From Tissierella sp. MB52-C2 (GTDB lineage Bacteria > Bacillota > Clostridia > Tissierellales > Tissierellaceae), in assembly GCF_030931715.1 (NCBI RefSeq), contig NZ_CP133261.1, forward strand, positions 930,001 to 994,000: a stretch of 64,000 bases of DNA, read 5' to 3'. The stretch's first letter is position 1; every line of letters begins with the position of its first letter. The notes below the pieces were generated by a model. It did no database searches. It was given only the letters and a program-made list of their open reading frames with translations, and was not told the DNA's origin. Below, piece by piece: positions 30,017 to 39,068 of the stretch. Position numbers and translations under genes: made by a program.

Positions 30017-31021
30017 ATGAAGGATATAGAAACAAAAAAGAAATTATCTATGGGTCCTAAATTTGTAGTTATAGGTGGTGGAACAGGATTATCTGTTTTA
30101 CTAAGGGGACTGAAAGAATTTACGTCAAATATTACAGCCATAGTTACTGTGGCGGATGATGGAGGCGGTTCGGGAAAACTTAGGGAAGACTTAGGTATGC
30201 TGCCACCAGGAGATATTCGATCCTGTATACTTGCCCTTGCTAATACAGAACCTACCATGGAAAAACTTTTACAATATAGATTTACTGATGGAATATTAAA
30301 GGGGCAAAATTTTGGTAATTTATTTATAGCAGCTATGAATGAGATATATGGTAGCTTTGAAAGAGCAGTTAAAGAAACAAGCAATGTATTAGCTGTTACT
30401 GGAAAAGTACTTCCAATGACTTTAGAAGATGTAAAACTTTGTGCAGTACTGGAAAATGGCTGTACCCTTAAAGGGGAGTCCCATATACCTATTGATGCAA
30501 TAAAGGAAGGTAGTAGGATAGATTATATTTATACTGAACCAAAGATATCCTACCCTTTAGAAGAATCGGTAGAAGCCATTAATGAGGCGGATATTATTGT
30601 TCTAGGGCCAGGAAGCTTATATACCAGCGTAATACCTAATCTCTTAGTAAATCATATAGTAGATACAATATATAATGCAAAGGCACCAAAGGTATATATT
30701 ACAAATGTCATGACTCAGCCAGGAGAAACTGATGGGTATGATGTATTAGACCATGTAAATGCTATATTAAAACATAGTACGCCAGATTTCTTAGACTATG
30801 TAATAGCCAATACAGAAGAAGTACCAATAGATACACTTGAAAAATATATAATGGATGGTTCTAAACCTGTCTTAATGGGAGTCACAGATGAGAAGGTATT
30901 AAAGTCTAAAAATATAAAGCTAATGGGATCTAAGTTAATAGATATTAGAAAAGAATATATTAGGCATGATAATATAGAGCTTAGTAAATTACTAATGGAA
31001 ATAGCAAAAAAAGAAAAATAA
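30017..31021 (+). CDS. yvcK: YvcK/GlmR (CofD-like) protein
   Basis: 334 residues, starting GPKFVVIGGGTGLSVLLRGLKEFTSNITAIVTVADDGGGSGKLR, the N-terminal signature of YvcK/GlmR. Further family motifs are LPPGDIRSCILALAN and LGPGSLYTSVIPNLLV. In Bacillus it stimulates amino-sugar synthesis and is needed for gluconeogenic growth and cell shape; it binds UDP-GlcNAc. An AAAGGGG site precedes it. whiA normally follows directly but here lies 9.6 kb downstream. Confidence 0.95.
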   Translation: MKDIETKKKLSMGPKFVVIGGGTGLSVLLRGLKEFTSNITAIVTVADDGGGSGKLREDLGMLPPGDIRSCILALANTEPTMEKLLQYRFTDGILKGQNFGNLFIAAMNEIYGSFERAVKETSNVLAVTGKVLPMTLEDVKLCAVLENGCTLKGESHIPIDAIKEGSRIDYIYTEPKISYPLEESVEAINEADIIVLGPGSLYTSVIPNLLVNHIVDTIYNAKAPKVYITNVMTQPGETDGYDVLDHVNAILKHSTPDFLDYVIANTEEVPIDTLEKYIMDGSKPVLMGVTDEKVLKSKNIKLMGSKLIDIRKEYIRHDNIELSKLLMEIAKKEK

Positions 31022-31031
31022 GCAAAAAAGC

Positions 31032-31553
31032 TTATTTTTTCTTTTCATCTATTAATCTAGATATAATATTTCCAGCAGTTTTCTTAGTCAATGTATCATA
31101 ATTTACCTGATAATTTAACTCTCCAGCCAATTTTTTTATAGTTTCTATTTGTCTAGGAGTAGGAGACTCGTCGGGGGAAGGTGGATAATTTTCTTCTCCG
31201 TCAGCTATTATAGAATCTTCCATAGACAATTCTTCTACAGCAGTCATACCTACATTAGTTAAATCACGAAGAACACGAGCCTTTGCACGAGTAGATGCCA
31301 TTCTGATCAGATGTGGAACTAAAGCTGAATTAACAGAGTTAGGAGCAGCATCACCTATATCTTGAAATTTTTCCTTATCAGTAGTAGCTATAGCCTTACA
31401 TATGGCAGTCATATTATTTTCTTTAGTAGGTATCTGAACTATTTCAACCTCTATGGATACAAGATTTCTCTGATGAGCCAAATCAAGAAGTCCTTCATAG
31501 GTCACAAAAGATTTTCCTTGTAAATTTATAATAAACTTTTCATTTACTGTCAT
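31032..31553 (-). CDS. Hypothetical protein with phage-Erf/Rad52-like sequence pattern
   Basis: 173 residues on the minus strand, converging with yvcK. The first 110 residues hold FVTYEGLLDLAHQ, VEIVQIP and the helix MASTRAKARVLRDLTNVGMTAVEE, a pattern seen in phage single-strand annealing and related proteins (weak, from memory). The C-terminal part (TPRQIETIKKLAGELNY...ISRLIDEKK) looks like the short helical domain found at the end of phage recombination and regulatory proteins. The ribosome site is AGAGGTGATTTT. Isolated in a housekeeping block, it could be a domesticated phage gene. Function unknown. Confidence 0.7.
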   Translation of the reverse strand: MTVNEKFIINLQGKSFVTYEGLLDLAHQRNLVSIEVEIVQIPTKENNMTAICKAIATTDKEKFQDIGDAAPNSVNSALVPHLIRMASTRAKARVLRDLTNVGMTAVEELSMEDSIIADGEENYPPSPDESPTPRQIETIKKLAGELNYQVNYDTLTKKTAGNIISRLIDEKKK

Positions 31554-31598
31554 AAAATCACCTCTAAATATATATTTCCCTTAAAAGAATAAAATAAT

Positions 31599-31886
31599 CG
31601 TCTATAAGTATTAAGCAACATTGGATAATCATGGTAATATTATATCATAAAAAATACTGGATTTAATAATAGAATATAAGGTAAATAACAAAAACATTAA
31701 GAATTGTTCTTTCGATGAAAGAAATATTGTCTAGTATATAATTGTTTATATAAAATTGACAGTATATATTGAAATATGTCGAAATATGACTAAGGTTAGG
31801 TTAAATCAATGGGTTGACGGCCCATCCTATGAATGTCATACTTAATTTAACGAATATTTTGAAAAAAGTGAAATATGATATCAATT
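31599..31886 (+). repeat. Duplicated intergenic segment, copy A
   Basis: About 290 bases beginning CGTCTATAAGTATTAAGCAA and ending near ATATCAATT. They align with 33661-33899 over their whole length except for an insertion of about 60-75 bases in copy A after AACATT. Copy A runs from just upstream of the minus-strand gene to just upstream of a lipoprotein gene and carries a promoter. It fills the gap from 31554 to 31917. Confidence 0.85.
31814..31842 (+). promoter_or_regulatory. Promoter in repeat copy A
   Basis: TTGACG at 31814-31819 and CATACT at 31837-31842, 17-base spacer, 75 bases before the lipoprotein start. The same elements occur in copy B with better matches. Confidence 0.55.
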
Positions 31887-31917
31887 AGTTATTTTTGAAT
31901 TAGAGGAGGAAAGATAT

Positions 31918-32748
31918 ATGAGACATATAATGAGATTAAAATATAGGATATTATATTTTCTAATAATTTTTTTATTATTTATTGTGGGATGTAATAAAAC
32001 AGAAAATGTAATAGAAACGAGTGATGTTTTGAAGGTTACTTTAGAAGATATAGAAGAATATATAGATGATGTAATTAGTTCGGTTTTAAAAAATAAAAAT
32101 AAGAATAACAATAATATTATATTTGAAGTGGAAAAAGCTGAGGTTATAGAGGATGATTTATTATTACATAAAGATAGTTACTTAAATACCTTGAATAATG
32201 TAATAATTAATGTTCATTTAAATTTACAAGATATATCAAATTTAAATGATGATGTTATACAGGACAATAGTATTTTATTTAGTGATGAAGTATTAGAAAA
32301 TATATCTAGCAATGAAGCATTGGAGTTATCAAGAATAAGAACTATAAATTTTATTTATAATGGCTATGAGAAATTTAATAATAATATAAATTTTATAGAA
32401 ACAAATAAAGATTTGCTTAAACTAGATTTAACTAAAAATGAAGATTTAAATAAAAATATTTATGATTCATTCAAGAATTCATTAAGTCTTATAAATGAAG
32501 ATTCAGAGTATGATATTTTTAGAATGGGGATAGACCAGAACAATTTTATTATTGAATTAAATATATATTATTATAATTTAAATGACTTTGAAGATATGTT
32601 GACAAATATAAATTTAGAAACTATTAATAGTTTAGATAAAAATATTTTGAATATACTTAGAAAGGAGGGTATTGATAAAATTAAATTTATATATAATGCA
32701 AAATGGTATAAGACAGAAGGACCTTTAGTTTATGAGCATGAAATTTAG
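31918..32748 (+). CDS. Hypothetical lipoprotein
   Basis: 276 residues with a lipoprotein signal peptide: basic start, hydrophobic run, lipobox IVGC near residues 21-24. The mature part is rich in Asn, Asp, Leu and Ile, probably helical, with no recognised domain. The site is AGAGGAGGAAAG. It lies behind repeat copy A and 30 bases before another secreted-protein gene, probably one transcript. It would be anchored on the outer face of the membrane. A second lipoprotein gene lies behind copy B, but the two proteins do not look alike beyond the signal peptide. Confidence 0.72.
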   Translation: MRHIMRLKYRILYFLIIFLLFIVGCNKTENVIETSDVLKVTLEDIEEYIDDVISSVLKNKNKNNNNIIFEVEKAEVIEDDLLLHKDSYLNTLNNVIINVHLNLQDISNLNDDVIQDNSILFSDEVLENISSNEALELSRIRTINFIYNGYEKFNNNINFIETNKDLLKLDLTKNEDLNKNIYDSFKNSLSLINEDSEYDIFRMGIDQNNFIIELNIYYYNLNDFEDMLTNINLETINSLDKNILNILRKEGIDKIKFIYNAKWYKTEGPLVYEHEI

Positions 32749-32778
32749 AAGCTATTTAATGAAATAGGAGGGACAAAT

Positions 32779-33315
32779 ATGATGTTAAATAGTAAGAAAG
32801 TAAAAATGTTATCAATCATTTTATTGTTTGCGTGTATTTTTTCTTCTAGTATATTAGCTAATGCAGATAGTTTTAACAATAATCTTGATGAGAATGGTAT
32901 TCCTATAGGAGAATATAAAGCTTTAGATATCAATGGTAATGTTATAGAAGATGTGGATAGTTATATTATGAGAAGAGATTCTGGTTGGATGTATACAACT
33001 AAATCTTCAACATATTCATTGAAAGATGGTAATGCTGTTATAGGTTATTTTAACTCCCGTGCAAGATATAGAGTGAGTTTTAGTAATAGTGTAACAGATT
33101 GGTCTGACTATGGTAGCTCAGCTTGGCCTAGAGGTTCTGAAGATGATGGCTGCTGGGCAGATGTTAGGATAGATGGTTCTTATAAACCTAATGATTATAC
33201 AGCTAGATTAACTATAACTGGTGAAGCTGGAGATATTTTATTAGGAACATATGGAGCCGTATCACATGTTTATTGGTTCTATGGTAATGGAACATGGGAC
33301 ATGCAGTCTTTTTAG
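32779..33315 (+). CDS. Secreted protein of unknown function
   Basis: 178 residues with a signal peptide (KMLSIILLFACIFSSSILANA, cleavage probably after ANA). The exported part is rich in Ser, Gly, Tyr and Trp and alternates polar and hydrophobic residues (RARYRVSFSNSVTDWSDYG, ARLTITGEAGDILLGTYG), pointing to a small beta-sandwich. It has one cysteine (in DGCWADV). The site is TAGGAGGG. It may act in the envelope or outside the cell; no enzyme motif is seen. A terminator follows. Confidence 0.75.
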   Translation: MMLNSKKVKMLSIILLFACIFSSSILANADSFNNNLDENGIPIGEYKALDINGNVIEDVDSYIMRRDSGWMYTTKSSTYSLKDGNAVIGYFNSRARYRVSFSNSVTDWSDYGSSAWPRGSEDDGCWADVRIDGSYKPNDYTARLTITGEAGDILLGTYGAVSHVYWFYGNGTWDMQSF

Positions 33316-33361
33316 ATATAGTTTCCTAATAATATTATAGAATTAAACTTGATATAAATTT

Positions 33362-33398
33362 AGATTGAGAAGATAAGAAATATCTTCTCAATCTTCTT
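33362..33398 (+). terminator. Terminator after secreted protein gene
   Basis: A perfect 14-bp stem (AGATTGAGAAGATA with TATCTTCTCAATCT) around AGAAA, then TCTTG. Confidence 0.85.
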
Positions 33399-33400
33399 GT

Positions 33401-33663
33401 TTAATGTGCTATTCCTAATTTTATAGTGCTGTCAATTGCTTCAATATGAGTTCTTTCAAAGCTATGGGAAGCATCAACTCCAGGCCCAATTAGACCTACC
33501 TTAATATCATATCCAGCTCTAAGGGCAGCAGAACCATAGAATGGATATATATCTATTTGGTGATTTATATTATTTTCTTTAGCTAGATTAACAAGTCTTT
33601 TTCTAAGCTCATAATCATAAGGACCTGTACTGTCTTTAGCACAAATTGTAACTGAAAATTCGT
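33401..33663 (-). pseudogene. Truncated second copy of the M42 aminopeptidase gene (C-terminal fragment)
   Basis: On the minus strand this encodes about 86 residues nearly identical to the C-terminal end of the intact M42 protein at 39069-40094 (DEFSVTICAKDSTGPYDYEL and onward). It lacks three residues (D-G-S) within PFYGSDGSAALR, matching loss of one unit of a short tandem repeat, and ends in AH instead of AYLTK. It has neither the N-terminal domain nor most metal ligands, so it cannot be active. Its inner edge joins directly to repeat copy B at 33661. It is a dead remnant of a local duplication. Confidence 0.9.
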
Positions 33664-33899
33664 CTATAAGCATTAAGCATCATTGGATAATCATGGTAAT
33701 ATCATACCATAAAAAATACTAGATTTAATAATAAAATATAAGATAAATAACAAAAACATTGACAATATATATCTGAATATGTCGAACCATATTGGAATAT
33801 GTCTATGAGTTAGTAAAATCAATAGATTGACAGTTTTTTCTACGAATGTTATACTGATTTTAATAAAAAATTTGGAAAATATGAAATATAATGTCAATT
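33661..33899 (+). repeat. Duplicated intergenic segment, copy B
   Basis: Begins CGTCTATAAGCATTAAGC, like copy A, and stays alignable to ATGTCAATT at its end, with about 75-85% identity by eye and one large gap. The left edge is fused to the M42 fragment; the right edge leads to the leader of a peptidase-like lipoprotein gene. Confidence 0.85.
33827..33855 (+). promoter_or_regulatory. Sigma-A promoter in repeat copy B
   Basis: TTGACA (33827-33832), a 17-base spacer, TATACT (33850-33855). It would give a long leader of about 210 bases before the gene at 34075. Confidence 0.65.
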
Positions 33900-33906
33900 C
33901 AAAGGT

Positions 33907-33956
33907 AAAGTAATAAGTTATCTTAACTCAAATAAATCAAGATAATTTATTACTTT
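33907..33956 (+). promoter_or_regulatory. Long hairpin in the leader of the lipoprotein gene
   Basis: An 18-bp stem (AAAGTAATAAGTTATCTT with AAGATAATTTATTACTTT, one G-U pair) around a 14-base loop. No T run follows. It lies in the 5' leader between the copy B promoter and the gene, so it may protect the mRNA or attenuate it. Confidence 0.6.
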
Positions 33957-34074
33957 AAAAGTCTTATGGGAGATAATGTATCTAAATTAGGGACAAGCTA
34001 AAATTAATAATGTTTACCTTAAATGATGGTACTATCTTTATATGATTTTATAGATTGATAAAGGGGAGCAGGAT

Positions 34075-35700
34075 ATGAGAAAAAAGATATCATTGATTCT
34101 ATTAATAGTTATTTTTGCATTATTCACAAATGGATGCACTAAAGAAGTAAGTCTAATAGAAACTAAAGAAGAACATTTTACAACATATAAAAATGATAAT
34201 ATTAGTATAAAGATATCCAAGACAGTAAAGGAAAAGGAAAATATCTATAATACTATTTTAGAAGATTTACAAAAAATCAACGGATTTTCACCAATACATA
34301 ATATAGAAATAGATATAGATGAGAAATACGTTATCCCTATAGTGGAAGATAGTATTAAATGTAATAGTAGTTTTATAAATACAGAAGAATTTAGAAAAGA
34401 ACTTATAAAAAGATCCTATGATATATATGATAATTGGATTTCAGAAGGACTTTATGTAAAGATGTTTGAGGTAGATATAAAGGAAAAGGAGTTTGCTAAA
34501 TACTATGAAGCCCATGAATTTTCATTATTTGGAGCGAGATTCTTTGAGCCGTTCACATCTAAAGAGGAAGTAGAAAATGTACAAGCTGCATCAATAGATT
34601 TAGTAGAGTATTTAATAAAAAAGGAGAAAAAAGAAGAATTATTGAAAAATCAAATAGAGATATCAGATATTGAGGAATGGGCAAAGGAAAAAAATATAGA
34701 TTTATCCTATCAAAAAGAAATAGATAGTCTAATGAATAGGATGGAAGTAAATAACTTAAAGCCAAATATATACCTAACTATAAATACAAAGGAAGATATT
34801 AATGGATTTATCATAGATATATTAACTATAGATGAACAATATGATACTTCCAAAAAGATTGAGGACACTATATTAAAATTTGATATAAATATAGTACAAA
34901 TCCGAGAAGGAATAAAGAAAGATGCACCTAATTTTTATAATGACTATAGTGATTCAATAGAAAATGTTCCTAAGATACATTATTATTTTAATATAAATGC
35001 AAAGATTAATTCTGCAGAAATAGGACGAGGCAGAATAGTTCTTAAAAACTTATTATCTCAAGCACATGAATATGTTCATATATTAATAGTTGATTCTTTT
35101 TTAGCAAATAATATAGATGCGAATAAACCTAGATGGCTAGATGAAGGTATAGCAAATTATTTAGATATGGCATATTCAGATTCATCTAAATTACAAATAA
35201 AAAGGATACTTAGTGGAATATCAGAGTCAAAGAAATATGAAGATGAATTGAGTGAAGAAGAGAAAAACCTTTTAGACAGTACGATTAAAATTTTTGATGC
35301 AAACAATATAAACTTAAGTAATCGTGATAAAATTATGGAAAATAAAAATGAAAGAATAAGGGTATCCACAATATTAGACTCAATGGGAATAAAATTTTCT
35401 AGATATATAATGACTGAAGGATTAATTGAGGATACAGTTTATATTTCAGGAGGAGAAAGCAGTTTTGACCAAAAACAATGGGCAATGGATGCTGGAAATT
35501 ATATTAATTATCATGCCAATCGAAATTTTACTAACTATTTAATACATGAATATGGACTAGAAAAACTATTATATCTAATGGTTGAAGATTTCAGTACATT
35601 GACCTATGAAGAGTATTTTGGAAAAAGCTATGAAGAGCTAAAGGTTGAATGGATTAAATATCTTAAAGAAAATATTAAAGCTATCGAATTGATACTTTAA
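34075..35700 (+). CDS. Lipoprotein with gluzincin-type zinc peptidase motif
   Basis: 541 residues. The lipobox is TNGC near residues 19-22. The C-terminal third holds HEYVH (zinc-binding HExxH form) and, about 20-25 residues on, WLDEGIANYLD with the third ligand Glu, the pattern of M1/M61-like gluzincin peptidases acting outside the membrane. The rest (about 25-310) has no recognised domain. The site is AAGGGGAGCAGG. Its substrate is unknown; a housekeeping role on surface proteins or peptides is possible. It precedes the MoxR operon by 30 bases but may be transcribed separately from the copy B promoter. Confidence 0.75.
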   Translation: MRKKISLILLIVIFALFTNGCTKEVSLIETKEEHFTTYKNDNISIKISKTVKEKENIYNTILEDLQKINGFSPIHNIEIDIDEKYVIPIVEDSIKCNSSFINTEEFRKELIKRSYDIYDNWISEGLYVKMFEVDIKEKEFAKYYEAHEFSLFGARFFEPFTSKEEVENVQAASIDLVEYLIKKEKKEELLKNQIEISDIEEWAKEKNIDLSYQKEIDSLMNRMEVNNLKPNIYLTINTKEDINGFIIDILTIDEQYDTSKKIEDTILKFDINIVQIREGIKKDAPNFYNDYSDSIENVPKIHYYFNINAKINSAEIGRGRIVLKNLLSQAHEYVHILIVDSFLANNIDANKPRWLDEGIANYLDMAYSDSSKLQIKRILSGISESKKYEDELSEEEKNLLDSTIKIFDANNINLSNRDKIMENKNERIRVSTILDSMGIKFSRYIMTEGLIEDTVYISGGESSFDQKQWAMDAGNYINYHANRNFTNYLIHEYGLEKLLYLMVEDFSTLTYEEYFGKSYEELKVEWIKYLKENIKAIELIL

Positions 35701-35730
35701 TATAATGATATAAAAATAAGGAGGAAATTT

Positions 35731-36672
35731 ATGAACTTACAAAGATTTGTTGATTTTAAAGAAAAAATAGTAAACAATGTGTCAAAGGTAATAATCGGCA
35801 AAGAAAATGAAATAATGCTTATTATAGTATCTTTTCTTTCAGGGGGACATGTTCTTTTGGAGGATATACCGGGTATGGGGAAGACTATGATGATAAAAGC
35901 CTTTTCAAGAACTTTAGACTTACCTTTTAAAAGAATTCAATTTACACCAGATTTATTGCCATCAGATATTACAGGAATTAACTTTTATAACCAAAAAACT
36001 GGAGATTTTCAGTTTAGAGAAGGACCTTTATTTTCTAATATAGTACTTATAGATGAAATAAATAGAGCTACCCCCAGAACTCAATCATCTTTACTAGAAG
36101 CTATGGAGGAAAAACAAATAACAGCTGATGGGGAGACTAGAAAATTACATATGCCTTTTATGGTGTTGGCTACTCAAAATCCTGTGGAATCATATGGAAC
36201 CTTTCCACTTCCAGAGGCACAACTAGATAGATTTTTTATGCGTATTAAACTAGGATACCCTACGAAAGAAGAAGAAAAAATTATAATCAAAAAAAACATA
36301 GGAAATCCTTTAGAAAACATAAAAGCAATAGTTAATTATGAAGAGTTAGATTATCTATTATTACAGGTATCTAAGGTATCAATTCATGAGGAGGTTATGG
36401 ACTATTTAGTAAATATAGTTAGCCAAACTAGAAATAAAGATGGAATTGAATTGGGAGTAAGTCCAAGGGGATCAATAGCATTGTTTAAAGCTTCCCAAGC
36501 TTATGCAGCAATTAGTGGAAGAGACTATATAACACCTGAAGATATAAAGATGATGGCCCCATATATATTGAACCATAGGATAATTGCTCGTGGTGTAAAT
36601 AGTATAGAAGATTCATTACAACTAATTAAGGGAATAGTAGAAGAGACAGAAGTTCCCTTAGAGAATATATAG
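35731..36672 (+). CDS. MoxR family AAA+ ATPase
   Basis: 313 residues. Walker A-type GGHVLLEDIPGMGKT, Walker B VLIDEINRATPRTQ, sensor-like MVLATQNPVE and an arginine-finger region PEAQLDRFFMRI, all typical of MoxR. These ATPases act as chaperones for protein or metal-centre assembly. It forms an operon with a DUF58 and a DUF4129 gene, a common trio in envelope-linked gene sets. The site is AAGGAGG. Confidence 0.93.
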   Translation: MNLQRFVDFKEKIVNNVSKVIIGKENEIMLIIVSFLSGGHVLLEDIPGMGKTMMIKAFSRTLDLPFKRIQFTPDLLPSDITGINFYNQKTGDFQFREGPLFSNIVLIDEINRATPRTQSSLLEAMEEKQITADGETRKLHMPFMVLATQNPVESYGTFPLPEAQLDRFFMRIKLGYPTKEEEKIIIKKNIGNPLENIKAIVNYEELDYLLLQVSKVSIHEEVMDYLVNIVSQTRNKDGIELGVSPRGSIALFKASQAYAAISGRDYITPEDIKMMAPYILNHRIIARGVNSIEDSLQLIKGIVEETEVPLENI

Positions 36673-36674
36673 GT

Positions 36675-37757
36675 ATGACTATGATTTGGTTTCTAATAGG
36701 TTTAATTGGATTTACTTATTCAATAAATAAGGCAACTTTACACTATGGTTTTAGAAACTTATTATATAGAATGGAGATAGAGAAAGAAGTATTTGAAATA
36801 GGAGAGGATATTGAAATTGTTTCCATAATTGAAAATAAAAAACCTCTAACGGTTTCCTTTCTAAAAGTAGAAGAAAAATTCCCTAAAGGATTTAATGTTG
36901 GAGGGAATATATATACACTATTTATTATGCCTTATCAAAGGGTGAAAAGAACATATAAGATATTTGGAGAGAAGAGGGGACTTCATAGAATAAAGGATGT
37001 AGATTTAGAATTAGGAGATTTTATTGGGTTTAATAAATCAGATCAGAATATAGGAATAGGGAAAAGCCTAATAATACTTCCTAAGAAAATAGACCTTGAA
37101 AAGAGTATTACTCCAATAGGGTCATTAAGTGGTGATATTTCAGTGAAAAGATGGATAATCGACGATCCTCTTATGACAATAGGCATAAGAGAATATACTG
37201 GAAATGAACCACAAAAGCTTATTCATTGGCCATCAACGGTAAAATATAACAATCTAATGGTCAAGAATTTTGATTTTACCACGGATAACAGCGTTCTCAT
37301 AGTCTTAAATATTGAGAGCTCCAAACCATATTGGAAGTCAATAGACAGCGAGAGAATAGAGAGAGCTATATCTATTACAAGGGCAGTAATGGAAGAATTT
37401 GAAGATTCAAAGACTCATTATGGATTTGCATCTAATGCATATAACTTAAAACCTAATAAGTATATAAAGGGATATTTTTATCATCCAGGGCTGGGTAATA
37501 ACCATCTTTATCACCTTCTGGAGATATTAGGAAGTATAGGCTATATGGCATCTACCTTTGAGGAAACTTTAAAAGATATTAGACGAAAACAAGGAAACTA
37601 TTCTACTGTTATAGTTATTACGCCGAAGATATTGGAAGAATATATAGAACCTATAAATTTTTTAGGGAAAGTCGCAAATAAAACCATAGTTATATCAGTT
37701 GATGGTAAACATTTGGAAGATTTGGATAAGAATATAATTAAGTTTAGGGGGGATTAG
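36675..37757 (+). CDS. DUF58 domain protein
   Basis: 360 residues, starting 2 bases after the moxR stop. One N-terminal hydrophobic segment is followed by a beta-rich region. The DUF58 core then has DDPLMTIGIREYTGNEPQKLIHWPSTVKYNNLMVKNFD, the usual DPR.YQ...P.R.IHW.ASAR pattern in divergent form, and a VWA-like end (SVLIVLNIESS). It probably works with the MoxR ATPase at the membrane. Function not established for the family. Confidence 0.9.
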   Translation: MTMIWFLIGLIGFTYSINKATLHYGFRNLLYRMEIEKEVFEIGEDIEIVSIIENKKPLTVSFLKVEEKFPKGFNVGGNIYTLFIMPYQRVKRTYKIFGEKRGLHRIKDVDLELGDFIGFNKSDQNIGIGKSLIILPKKIDLEKSITPIGSLSGDISVKRWIIDDPLMTIGIREYTGNEPQKLIHWPSTVKYNNLMVKNFDFTTDNSVLIVLNIESSKPYWKSIDSERIERAISITRAVMEEFEDSKTHYGFASNAYNLKPNKYIKGYFYHPGLGNNHLYHLLEILGSIGYMASTFEETLKDIRRKQGNYSTVIVITPKILEEYIEPINFLGKVANKTIVISVDGKHLEDLDKNIIKFRGD

Positions 37758-38957
37758 ATGACAGGAATAATTTTACTTGAAGTAATATCCATAGTGTCAT
37801 TTATATATTCTTTATTGACAATATTTTTTCCATTTGCATCCATTAATGAAATATTTATAATATTTATTTGGTCTATAGGTGTATCTCTTGTATTTTCCTA
37901 TAGTTATAAGAAGTCAAAGATATACCAAATTGTTTCCATACTTTTATTAGCACCATTAATATTTTATAATAATATTAAGTATATTGCTTTTGTAGTTATA
38001 TCGACCTTTTTTATTTATACTTATATAACTAAATCACTTATGAAGGGAAGTCATAGGGAATACACAGATAAAATAAAAAAGACTTATATAGTGTATGGGG
38101 CAATATGTATCCTATTGCTATTGATAGATGAAGGATTTAATAATTTTATTAATATTAGTATATACTTCACTATAATATATTTGGTAACTACAATTATACT
38201 TCTAAGAGCAACTAGACATTTAGAAGCTGGTATGGACATGAAAAAAATAAGGCAAGTAAATTTAAGATACTTAGTAATGATATTTACTATCTCTTCCATA
38301 GCCATATCAGAGAGACTAAGAAGTTATATATTCTTAATAATTAGACAGATATACTTATTTACAATTGACATAATAATGAAGATATTACATTACCCTATTG
38401 TGATTATGGTAACCATAGTAAATAAAGTTATAACATATATAATGGGGAAGGATGCAGATTATGGTATATTAGAATCATTACTAGATGAACTTACTAAAGC
38501 GGAAGAGCCTATAAGTTCAGAAAAAGTACTCGGAACGGATAATATATTTGTCCAAAGAGCAATACAAATTATATTGATTTTATTTATATTCTATATGATT
38601 TACAAATTAATTATTAAGACAAAAGATAGAGAGTATAAAGAACTACAATATACTGAAAAAAGAGAATATATAAGGGATCCAAAGAAAAGAAAGAAAAGGT
38701 TTTTTAAAGAAAAGTATCCAAAGGAATTAAATCAGCAGATAAGGTATTATTATAGAAGATATATGGACAAATTGGATCAGAAAGGAATTAGAGTATTGAA
38801 AACGGACACTTCTTTAGAGGTAAATAGAAAAGCTGAAAAGACTTTCAAAGAAGGAATTGAAGAAATGAGAAATATTTATATTAATAGCCGTTATGGGAAT
38901 AAAGATGTAGACAAAAACAAAGTAAAAGAAATGAAAAATCTGTATAAAAATTTATGA
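37758..38957 (+). CDS. Membrane protein with DUF4129-like C-terminus
   Basis: 399 residues; the ATG abuts the DUF58 stop. The first half has about six membrane segments, and a single segment near residues 270-290 precedes a basic cytoplasmic tail. The tail (YYRRYMDKLDQKGIRVLKTDTSLEVNRKA...MRNIYINSRYGN) fits DUF4129, the C-terminal domain of TgpA-like proteins. The transglutaminase domain that usually lies between is missing, so it is a shortened TgpA relative or a separate DUF4129 membrane protein. It is the last gene of the MoxR operon. Confidence 0.8.
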   Translation: MTGIILLEVISIVSFIYSLLTIFFPFASINEIFIIFIWSIGVSLVFSYSYKKSKIYQIVSILLLAPLIFYNNIKYIAFVVISTFFIYTYITKSLMKGSHREYTDKIKKTYIVYGAICILLLLIDEGFNNFINISIYFTIIYLVTTIILLRATRHLEAGMDMKKIRQVNLRYLVMIFTISSIAISERLRSYIFLIIRQIYLFTIDIIMKILHYPIVIMVTIVNKVITYIMGKDADYGILESLLDELTKAEEPISSEKVLGTDNIFVQRAIQIILILFIFYMIYKLIIKTKDREYKELQYTEKREYIRDPKKRKKRFFKEKYPKELNQQIRYYYRRYMDKLDQKGIRVLKTDTSLEVNRKAEKTFKEGIEEMRNIYINSRYGNKDVDKNKVKEMKNLYKNL

Positions 38958-39039
38958 GAAGGAAGAGGCTAGTTTACTATATATAAAATCTAGAAACGAA
39001 AATGTTAAAATGATATAAGGTTTATATTAAATAATAAAA

Positions 39040-39062
39040 AAACCCAGAATAAATCTGGGTTT
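39040..39062 (+). terminator. Bidirectional terminator between converging genes
   Basis: AAACCCAGA pairs with TCTGGGTTT around ATAAA, with A-rich and T-rich flanks. It serves the plus-strand MoxR operon and the minus-strand M42 gene. Confidence 0.88.
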
Positions 39063-39068
39063 CATACA

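Noticed and set aside
33401-33673. A functional 90-residue gene
   Set aside because: It is the C-terminal fragment of an M42 peptidase fused to foreign DNA, lacking most ligands.
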